DNA of 64,000 nt from Enterocloster bolteae (lineage in GTDB: Bacteria > Bacillota > Clostridia > Lachnospirales > Lachnospiraceae): contig NZ_CP022464.2 of NCBI RefSeq assembly GCF_002234575.2, positions 4,836,001 to 4,900,000 on the forward strand. The letters run 5' to 3'. This document shows positions 8,636 through 14,925 of the stretch, one piece after another. Within the stretch, counting starts at the first letter, position 1; the number at the start of each line of letters is the position of its first letter. The notes beneath the pieces are model-generated. The model saw only the letters and a list, made by a program, of their open reading frames with translations, was not told the DNA's origin and made no database searches. Both the position numbers and the translations under genes were made by a program.

Positions 8636-8935
8636 TACGCGGACGCGTGTGGTGATTCGCGTCCGTGAGAGACGGGAATGCGGGGCAAAAGATGGCCGTT
8701 TCCGCAGTGGGAGAGACTAAGGCGGAAGGAACAGGAAAACCCGGGGACCGCAAAAATTACGCCGGACTCCTGATGAGTCCGGCTCCATGTTTGCTTTGCT
8801 CCGGGCGTTGAGCGCCCTGCGCAACCCCGGCTTTTCCTGTTCCTTCCGCCTAAGTCTCTCCGAACTGCTCCAAAGCCACCTCCTGCCCCGCGTTCCCGCC
8901 TCTCACCCACTGCATTCTTCCTGCGTCCGCTGTGT
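8636..8935. repeat. Large near-palindromic intergenic element (MITE-like or structured RNA)
   Basis: Two inverted arms of roughly 100 bp enclose a ~75-bp centre. The inner parts of the arms, 8711-8739 and 8832-8860, are 29 bp long and complementary except for one pair. The outer parts (about 8636-8710 and 8861-8935) are also recognisably complementary with many mismatches. The centre holds a perfect 9-bp hairpin (8761-8769/8775-8783) and a GGGCG/CGCCC hairpin (8803-8817). Open frames across it are weak and compositionally odd, so I treat it as non-coding. Nothing else was seen in 8621-9040. Confidence 0.75.
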
Positions 8936-9040
8936 ATTCCCCGCAGCGAAAAAAATAATATCCCCGCTAATGATATTGGACAATTGGCGGACTTTTTGCC
9001 CGCTTAGATTGTATCCTTGATAATTAATCCTAAACTAAAA

Positions 9041-9117
9041 GGCCGCATATCAAGATGATATCAAGATAATGCGGTCCTCTTTATAAATGGTATGCCATCT
9101 ACCCAGGCATGCCATTT
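9041..9117. terminator. Paired terminators between MarR region and amino-acid transporter operon
   Basis: GGCCGCAT (9041-9048) with ATGCGGTC (9069-9076) ends in TTTTAG on the - strand, suiting the leftward transporter operon. AAATGGTATGCC (9085-9096) with GGCATGCCATTT (9106-9117) has one G-T pair and runs into TTTTT on the + strand, suiting rightward transcription. Between 9118 and 9238 only a CCTGCGG/CCGCAGG hairpin near 9170-9190 is visible. Confidence 0.6.
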
Positions 9118-9238
9118 TTCTTCTGATTTGGATATAAACGATGGAGGTGCTATGATACGCAGCGGGCCCTGCGGTTAGATCCGCAGGCTTGGTTCTGGCG
9201 TGGATAGCAGGTGCTGCATGGTGCATCCTCACCCCTCT

Positions 9239-9997
9239 TTACAATACCTTACTTAAGAAGGACTTCAGACGCTCATTTTTAGGGTTGGAGAAGAATTCCT
9301 CCGGTGCGGCTTCCTCCATAAAGTGCCCCTCGTCCATGAACATAACCCTGGTGGCTACCTCTCTGGCAAAGCCCATCTCGTGTGTCACCACCACCATGGT
9401 CATCTTTTCCCTGGCAAGGTCGCGCATAACGCTTAATACCTCTCCTACCATCTCCGGGTCCAGGGCGGAGGTGGGCTCGTCGAACAGCATCACATCCGGC
9501 TTCATGCACAAAGCCCGGACAATGGCAATACGCTGTTTCTGACCGCCTGAAAGCTGGCTGGGATATGCGTGGGCCCTGTCTGCCAGTCCCACACGCTCCA
9601 GTAGCTCCATAGCCTCATCCTCGGCTTCCTTTTGTCCCTTTCCCTGAAGCTTTATGGGAGCAATGGTCAGGTTCTTCATGATATCCATGTGGGGAAATAG
9701 ATTAAACTGCTGGAATACCATCCCCATTTTCTGGCGGTGCTTGTCAATATCTGTCTTAGGGTCCGTGATGTCGGTGCCCTCAAAGAAAATGTGCCCGCTT
9801 GTGGGCTCCTCCAGCAGGTTCAGACATCTGAGGAAGGTGCTTTTGCCGGAACCGGAAGGCCCTACCACAAAGACCACATCCCCCTTGTGGATATCCACCG
9901 TGATTCCCTTTAAGACATCAATGGAGCCAAAGCTCTTTCCCAGGTCCTGCACCCGGATTAAGGGCTGTCCGTTAAACATTCCTGTATTACCGCTCAT
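9239..9997 (-). CDS. Polar amino-acid ABC transporter ATP-binding protein
   Basis: 252-residue ATPase of the GlnQ/HisP family. Walker A GPSGSGKST, Q-loop VFQQFNLFPHMD, signature LSGGQKQR, Walker B VMLFDEPTSALDPEMVGE and the switch His in VVTHEMGFA are all present. The start overlaps the end of the permease gene by 11 nt. It energises uptake of a polar amino acid or cystine; the exact substrate cannot be read from sequence. Confidence 0.95.
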   Translation of the reverse strand: MSGNTGMFNGQPLIRVQDLGKSFGSIDVLKGITVDIHKGDVVFVVGPSGSGKSTFLRCLNLLEEPTSGHIFFEGTDITDPKTDIDKHRQKMGMVFQQFNLFPHMDIMKNLTIAPIKLQGKGQKEAEDEAMELLERVGLADRAHAYPSQLSGGQKQRIAIVRALCMKPDVMLFDEPTSALDPEMVGEVLSVMRDLAREKMTMVVVTHEMGFAREVATRVMFMDEGHFMEEAAPEEFFSNPKNERLKSFLSKVL

Positions 9998-10688
9998 TCT
10001 GTCTCAGCCTCCTTTCTAGTATCTGTATCAGCTTTGTAAATATCATTACAATGATGAGATAAATAATGGCAACCGCAATCAGCGGCATAAATGCACTGTA
10101 TGTCCTGCTTCGGATGATGTCCCCGCCCTTGGTCAAATCCTGGATGGCAATGTAGCCGGATACCGAAGTCTCCTTTAACAGGGAGATAAACTCGTTGCAC
10201 AGGGTTGGGAGTACTGTCTTAAAGGCCTGGGGCATGATGATGTACCACATGGTCTGGGCATAGTTGAAGCCCAGGCTGCGGCCTGCCTCCATCTGTCCCG
10301 GATCAATGGACATGATGCCGCTTCTGAATATCTCCGCCACATAGGCTCCCGAGTTGACTCCGAAGGCCAGGATGGCCACTATGACCTTGTCTACCCTGAC
10401 GCTTCCGAATACAACAAAGTAAATGATTAGCAGCTGCACCACCACAGGGGTGCCCCGGATTACGGTCAGGTACACTTTACAGATTGCATTGAGCACCTTA
10501 AGCTTATGGGTCTTCTCATAGGTGGATCGTATCATTCCCACCAGAAATCCCAGCACAATGCCCATAAGGCAGGCAAAAAAGGTAATAATCAACGTTGTTT
10601 TCAGACCCTCGGTCAGATATTTCCACCGGTTGTCTGACACAAAGTTCAGGTAAAACGCATCTGTAAATGTCTTCCACATGCTCATCAT
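9987..10688 (-). CDS. Polar amino-acid ABC transporter permease
   Basis: 233-residue HisM/GlnP-type permease with about five membrane segments. The coupling EAA loop is recognisable near residues 134-165 (EIFRSGIMSIDPGQMEAGRSLG). The annotated ATG at 10688 is followed by further ATGs at codons 2 and 4; an AGAGG upstream fits the fourth codon (10679) best, so the true start may be three residues shorter. It sits between the binding-protein and ATPase genes. Confidence 0.93.
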   Translation of the reverse strand: MMSMWKTFTDAFYLNFVSDNRWKYLTEGLKTTLIITFFACLMGIVLGFLVGMIRSTYEKTHKLKVLNAICKVYLTVIRGTPVVVQLLIIYFVVFGSVRVDKVIVAILAFGVNSGAYVAEIFRSGIMSIDPGQMEAGRSLGFNYAQTMWYIIMPQAFKTVLPTLCNEFISLLKETSVSGYIAIQDLTKGGDIIRSRTYSAFMPLIAVAIIYLIIVMIFTKLIQILERRLRQNER

Positions 10689-10755
10689 CCTCTGCTCTTT
10701 CTTTATGATTCATAAGGCAGGGCAGACGCCCTGTTTCTCCTCTGTCATACAGTCA

Positions 10756-10825
10756 AAAACTGCCGCCCTGCAGGAACGGGGATGCGGTGCAGTATTGCAC
10801 CTCCCTTTCTGCAGCCTGCGGCAGT
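10756..10825 (-). terminator. Attenuator-like hairpin between binding protein and permease genes
   Basis: On the - strand ACTGCCGCAGGCTGCAG (10809-10825) can pair with CTGCAGGGCGGCAGT (10759-10773), followed by TTTTT. This resembles the intra-operon terminator in the BMP operon and should reduce permease/ATPase transcription relative to binding protein. The rest of the 213-nt spacer shows nothing else. Confidence 0.6.
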
Positions 10826-10901
10826 CTTATACCGGCCGTCTTCCTGTATATGCCGGTACTGTCATGTCTGTCTTAAGTGGGCGATTCCATACCCGGTACG
10901 A

Positions 10902-11762
10902 TTACTCAGCCTTGATATACTTGGCTACGATTTCGTCCAGTGTGCCGTTGTCCTTCAGGGTCTTAAGAGCGCCGTTGATTTTCTCCAGTAACTCTGTGTT
11001 GCCCTTCTTTACAGCAATGGCATACTCTTCATCGGTAAAGGACTCATCCAGAATCTTCAGTCCTTCTGTCTCAGCAACAAAGGTCTTGGCAGGCTCTCCG
11101 TCGATTACAACCGCGTCAATCTTGCCCTGGCTCAGTGCCTGAACAGCCTCAAAGCCCTTGTTGTAACGCTCTACCGTGGTTCCGTCAGCTTCCAGGTCAG
11201 ATACATAGATATCGCCTGTGGTTCCCAGCTGCACGCCTACGATTACACCCTTTAAGTCATCAGGAGAGGCAATCTCGCTGTCCTCTGTAACGATGATTTT
11301 CTGGGATGCCTTTGCATAGGTATCGGAAAAATCTACGGACTGCATACGGTCTTCCGTAACAGTCATACCGGCCAGACCCATATCAGCCTTACCGGATACA
11401 ATCTCAGGAATAATAGAATCAAACGCAATGTCCTCAATCTCCAGCTCCATGCCCAGCTCATCGGCAATGGCCTTTGCAATTTCCGCGTCAATACCAACAA
11501 TGGCATCTCCGTCATGATACTCGTAAGGAGGGAACTCTGCGTTGGTTGCCATGACAAGCTTGCCGCCTGCTGCTTCCTTGGCTGCCTCAGTCTCAGCCGC
11601 CTCTGCGCTGGTCTCATCCTTGCTCTCGGCTGCCGTGGTATCCTCTGCCTTCTCCTCTGCTGTTGTGGCTGCTGCTGTTGTCTCTTTTGCACCGCCGCCG
11701 CAGGCTGTCAGGGAAGCTGCCATCAGTGCCGCCATGGTGATCGCTAAAACCTTCTTCTTCAT
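10902..11762 (-). CDS. Amino-acid ABC transporter substrate-binding lipoprotein
   Basis: 286-residue solute-binding protein, family 3. The signal peptide ends in lipobox LTAC, followed by an Ala/Thr/Glu-rich linker to about residue 60. The binding fold begins LVMATNAEFPPYEYHDGDAIVGID, a standard opening for polar amino-acid and cystine binders. The start at 11762 is chosen for its GAGGAG nine nt upstream and proper signal peptide; an ATG eleven codons earlier lies inside the leader. First gene of the transporter operon. Confidence 0.93.
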   Translation of the reverse strand: MKKKVLAITMAALMAASLTACGGGAKETTAAATTAEEKAEDTTAAESKDETSAEAAETEAAKEAAGGKLVMATNAEFPPYEYHDGDAIVGIDAEIAKAIADELGMELEIEDIAFDSIIPEIVSGKADMGLAGMTVTEDRMQSVDFSDTYAKASQKIIVTEDSEIASPDDLKGVIVGVQLGTTGDIYVSDLEADGTTVERYNKGFEAVQALSQGKIDAVVIDGEPAKTFVAETEGLKILDESFTDEEYAIAVKKGNTELLEKINGALKTLKDNGTLDEIVAKYIKAE

Positions 11763-11784
11763 AATAATATTCTCCTCTTTTCTT

Positions 11785-11804
11785 TTATGCATCAAATTGC
11801 ATAA
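11785..11804 (-). promoter_or_regulatory. Inverted repeat in the leader of the amino-acid transporter operon
   Basis: TTATGCA (11785-11791) and TGCATAA (11798-11804) form a perfect 7-bp inverted repeat separated by 6 nt. It lies between the predicted transcription start (~11822) and the ribosome binding site. It may be an operator or a small leader hairpin; the regulator is unknown. Confidence 0.45.
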
Positions 11805-11828
11805 CTATAAATGTATTCAACATTTTAT

Positions 11829-11856
11829 ATTATAATGCATTTTTCTGGTTTAGCAA
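11829..11856 (-). promoter_or_regulatory. Promoter of the amino-acid transporter operon
   Basis: Leftward -35 TTGCTA (11851-11856), 16-nt spacer, -10 TATAAT (11829-11834). The leader is about 60 nt. Confidence 0.7.
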
Positions 11857-11899
11857 GAGGAAAATACGGGAATCACCAAAGAATCAGCAAAGATGCCGT

Positions 11900-12745
11900 C
11901 TAATTCCCTCTCTGTCTCCGGCCTGCAAGCACAAGATGCTTGGCCAGCACGGCCGTTGTCACGGCCCCTACGCCTCCCGGCACAGGTGTTGCCATGGATG
12001 CAAGAGGCTCTATGGACGGGAAATCCACATCTCCGCATAATTTTCCATTTTCATCCACATTAATACCCACATCAATGACTATGGCATCCTGTCCCACGTG
12101 ACGGCCGTCCAGCATTTTAGCCTTTCCTGCTGCGGCCACCAGGATTTCAGCTCTGCGGCACTCTGTCTCCAGATCCCTGGTCCTGGTGTGGCAGATGGTG
12201 ACCGTGGCATTTTCCTTCAGCATCAGCATGGACAGCGGACGGCCCACCACCATGCTGCGGCCCACGATAGTCACGTTCTTTCCTGTCATATCTATCTCAT
12301 TGGCCTTAAGTACCTCTATGACCGCCTCTGCGGTACAGGGCGCAAAACCGGTTTTGTCCCCTGCAAATACCTTGGCAATATTGGCCGGGGAAATCCCGTC
12401 CAGGTCCTTTTCCGGGTCAATCATCTTCTCGATGTCCGTCTCCGCAATCTGCTTTGGCAGCGGACGGAGCAGGAGGATTCCCGATACATCCGGGTCACGG
12501 TTAATGGCACTGAATTCAGCCTTGAAATCGCTGTCGCTTATCTGTTCCGGGAACACATATGTCTGGACCCTCAGGCCGAAGTTCTCCATCTTCTTCACAG
12601 CCCCCCGTTCGTAGGACATATCGTCCGGTTTTTCCCCCACCCGCACAATGGCCAGCTTCGGAGCCGGGCCTTCCAGACCTTCCATCATCTGTGTTACCTG
12701 TTCCTTGATTTTTGCCGAAACCTCGGCGCCTTTTAATATTTTCAT
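11900..12745 (-). CDS. folD: Bifunctional methylenetetrahydrofolate dehydrogenase/methenyltetrahydrofolate cyclohydrolase
   Basis: 281-residue FolD. It interconverts methylene-, methenyl- and 10-formyl-tetrahydrofolate, supplying C1 units. The catalytic region near residue 40-60 reads MSYERGAVKKMENFGL; Lys is usual in this motif and is present. The PG-type signature GRSMVVGRPLSMLM and the C-terminal PVPGGVGAVTTAVL are characteristic. The gene follows an FTCD_C-type cyclohydrolase gene by 32 nt, so the two form a folate C1 pair. Confidence 0.95.
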   Translation of the reverse strand: MKILKGAEVSAKIKEQVTQMMEGLEGPAPKLAIVRVGEKPDDMSYERGAVKKMENFGLRVQTYVFPEQISDSDFKAEFSAINRDPDVSGILLLRPLPKQIAETDIEKMIDPEKDLDGISPANIAKVFAGDKTGFAPCTAEAVIEVLKANEIDMTGKNVTIVGRSMVVGRPLSMLMLKENATVTICHTRTRDLETECRRAEILVAAAGKAKMLDGRHVGQDAIVIDVGINVDENGKLCGDVDFPSIEPLASMATPVPGGVGAVTTAVLAKHLVLAGRRQRGN

Positions 12746-12777
12746 TTTCCTTCTCCTTCCTTTCTGCCTGACACCTT

Positions 12778-13404
12778 CTATCTCAGCTGCTCAAGTACCT
12801 TCTGATATATGCGGTCCGCTGCTTCTGTCCCCTCCTTAATCAGGCGTTCCGCCTTCTCGTTCATTTCTTCTGCCTTCTCCCTGTTCTTCATGGACTTGGT
12901 ATTGATGTACACATTCATCACCGCGCCCAGCAGTGCGGTCCGGATGAACTGGACTCCCACGCCCACATCGCTGACAGCCATCCTGCTTCCCTTATCCGCA
13001 AGGATATCCATGATTTCCAGCATTTCCCATGCCTTTTCCATGATTTCCATTGGCACAAGACTGGCATCCAACAGCCGTGCTTCCATGACCTCTGCCTTGT
13101 ATGCCTTTTCTTCCTCTGTACCTGAGGGAAGGCTGTAGCATTTGGCCAGAGGCGCAAATACCTTTGCATCCTGGTCAGCCAGCGCGCTAAACTGTCCCTG
13201 GATTCCCTTCATCCGCTCTGCCAGTTCCTTAATCTCATCCTCCACCAGCGCGTACTTCTTCTTGCCTATGGTCAGATTGGCCACCATCTGTCCCAGGGCA
13301 TTGCCCAGGGCTCCGGCCAGGGCCGAAGCGCCGCCGCCCCCCGGTACCGGCTCCTTTGAAGATAATACATCCAGAAACTCCTGAATCGTCATGCTCTCTA
13401 CCAT
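12778..13404 (-). CDS. Cyclodeaminase/cyclohydrolase family protein (FchA-like)
   Basis: 208-residue helical protein of the formiminotransferase-cyclodeaminase C-terminal family. The N-terminal motif PVPGGGGASALAGALGNALG is diagnostic. Relatives act as methenyl-tetrahydrofolate cyclohydrolase (FchA) or formimino-tetrahydrofolate cyclodeaminase. No histidine-degradation genes are adjacent, and folD follows directly, so a role in C1-folate interconversion is likelier. AGGAGG lies eight nt before the ATG. Confidence 0.85.
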   Translation of the reverse strand: MVESMTIQEFLDVLSSKEPVPGGGGASALAGALGNALGQMVANLTIGKKKYALVEDEIKELAERMKGIQGQFSALADQDAKVFAPLAKCYSLPSGTEEEKAYKAEVMEARLLDASLVPMEIMEKAWEMLEIMDILADKGSRMAVSDVGVGVQFIRTALLGAVMNVYINTKSMKNREKAEEMNEKAERLIKEGTEAADRIYQKVLEQLR

Positions 13405-13453
13405 TGTAACATCCTCCTGTTTTTCTATATATAGTTTATATTATATAACCCAT

Positions 13454-14056
13454 TTACACAATTTTAACTCCCATCAGCCTGGCCAGCTCGGCGGCCTGCA
13501 GCAGGCTGACCTTTACACCCGCCAGTTCCGTGAACTGATCCGAGACCATGATGCCGTCAATGACGCACTCTGATAAATCCATTCCCTTTAACGGTGTACG
13601 GAAAAAATCCGTACCGGCCAGGTCCGTGGAGGAAAAAACCGTCTTTTTAAATTTCACCTCAGACATGAAGGATTCCCGGAAATTACAGCCCTTTATTTCG
13701 CCGAACTCCCAGAAGGCAGTAGAGAAATTCCCATAGTGGAACTGACTGTCCAGAAGCTTCACCCACTTAAACGTGGAGTTGCAGAACTGGCTTCCGTCCC
13801 CCTTTGAGTCTGATACATTCACATTCTTCCAATAGGTATCCCGGAAGGAGCAGTTAGAAAAATCACACTTGTCAAATACTACATTGCAGAAGGACGCGCC
13901 GCTGAAATCACACTCCTCCATCCTGCACCTGACGAATTTCACCGTGTCAAACTCCACTTTTTTTCCCGATATCCCAACGACCGTCTGGTCTTCATAAACC
14001 TTATCCAAAATCGGACATTCCTGATTGGCTGCTTCCGCCATATCCTCTGACAGCAT
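13454..14056 (-). CDS. Pentapeptide-repeat-type protein
   Basis: 200-residue soluble protein with degenerate pentapeptide repeats (A/C-D/N-F/L-x-x) from about residue 40 to 175, for example CDFSGASFCNVVFDKCDFSNCSF. These should fold as a right-handed quadrilateral beta-helix. Function is unknown; some members protect DNA gyrase, but nothing here supports that. The repeat is irregular and interrupted, as in many uncharacterised Firmicute members. It lies between fchA and a cysteine-rich small gene. Confidence 0.75.
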   Translation of the reverse strand: MLSEDMAEAANQECPILDKVYEDQTVVGISGKKVEFDTVKFVRCRMEECDFSGASFCNVVFDKCDFSNCSFRDTYWKNVNVSDSKGDGSQFCNSTFKWVKLLDSQFHYGNFSTAFWEFGEIKGCNFRESFMSEVKFKKTVFSSTDLAGTDFFRTPLKGMDLSECVIDGIMVSDQFTELAGVKVSLLQAAELARLMGVKIV

Positions 14057-14074
14057 ATCTCCTCCATGGTGATT

Positions 14075-14329
14075 TTATTTTGCCCATTCCCTGCACTGTT
14101 TTAACCTTGGCTCTGCATCAAAGCCCATATCTGTTCCCATGGACGCCTCCATCTCACAGGGAAAATCAGGACATTCTCCGCAGTGGTTCAGCCCTTTTGC
14201 CTCGCAGCAGGATTTAACACCGCACTCACCGCCCCAGAAGGGCTTTTCCATGGTTGCGCACCCTGTACAGCGGACCGCTTCCTTTCTTTCACATTGATTG
14301 CAGCAGACTCCGCATCTTGACTCAAACAT
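14075..14329 (-). CDS. Cysteine-rich small protein, DUF3795-like
   Basis: 84-residue protein with ten cysteines arranged as CGVCCNQCE, CTGCAT, CGVKSCC and CGECPDFPCE. This is the pattern of DUF3795, a presumed metal- or Fe-S-binding family of unknown function. It lies 18 nt upstream of the pentapeptide-repeat gene and 25 nt downstream of a flavin-fold gene, so the three may be co-transcribed. Confidence 0.75.
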   Translation of the reverse strand: MFESRCGVCCNQCERKEAVRCTGCATMEKPFWGGECGVKSCCEAKGLNHCGECPDFPCEMEASMGTDMGFDAEPRLKQCREWAK

Positions 14330-14354
14330 ATTCTTCCTCCTTTGTTACAGCCTC

Positions 14355-14822
14355 CTAAACCTGTTCTTTCCCTGACATCTGTTCCACATCCAGGCGCAGT
14401 ACAGCGGTTCTCTTAAGCATAGCCTCCGGGTAATCCCAGCTGTCCTTTCCTGACATGTGGCCCATGATGCAGTTCAGGCCCTTTTTCTTTTCCTGTGTCT
14501 CCTCCACTACCCGGATGGGTCCTTCCCCCACCACGCTTCGGTACCGGAAGGAATATCCGCAGGCCTGGTCCGCCGTCTTAAGGCCATGGGCAGTGTCCAT
14601 CTCAAACCCTGCATACCCGGTCTGCCTGACCAAATCCATCTTCTTCCCCTCGGCAGCCCCGTGGAAATAGAGCGCATTTTCCTCCTCGTCGTATCCGAAG
14701 CTGAGAGGTACAATGTAGGCGCTCTTTCCATCTGGAAAAGCCAGCCTGCAGCAGTCGCACTCCCGTATAATTTCCCTTATTCCATATGTATCCTTAATTT
14801 CCCTGTCCTTCCTTCTCACCAT
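14355..14822 (-). CDS. Pyridoxamine 5'-phosphate oxidase-fold flavoprotein (NimA-like)
   Basis: 155-residue protein of the split-barrel FMN-binding superfamily. The segment AYIVPLSFGYDEEENALYFHGAAEGKK matches the conserved core of the NimA/PNPOx-like group, including the HGAAEGKK motif. Relatives include putative nitroimidazole reductases and general flavin reductases; the substrate cannot be assigned. It appears to head a small leftward set with the two following genes. The 100 nt upstream to sbcC hold no clear feature. Confidence 0.8.
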   Translation of the reverse strand: MVRRKDREIKDTYGIREIIRECDCCRLAFPDGKSAYIVPLSFGYDEEENALYFHGAAEGKKMDLVRQTGYAGFEMDTAHGLKTADQACGYSFRYRSVVGEGPIRVVEETQEKKKGLNCIMGHMSGKDSWDYPEAMLKRTAVLRLDVEQMSGKEQV

Positions 14823-14925
14823 ATTCTCCTTATCCGTGTTCTATTCCGGCAAAGCGGTTTCCCGGTGCCTCCATGGTTTTGCCATAATGTTGCCATGATT
14901 CCCCCACAGCGCCGCCATGGTTCCA

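Noticed and set aside
8469..8910. Overlapping open frames of 94 and 133 codons (leftward) across the palindromic element
   Set aside because: They lie in inverted-repeat DNA, overlap the MarR gene end, have Arg/Ser/Pro-rich compositions and lack ribosome binding sites.
13454..14056. Qnr-type quinolone-resistance protein
   Set aside because: The pentapeptide repeats are irregular and interrupted, and nothing in the context supports gyrase protection.
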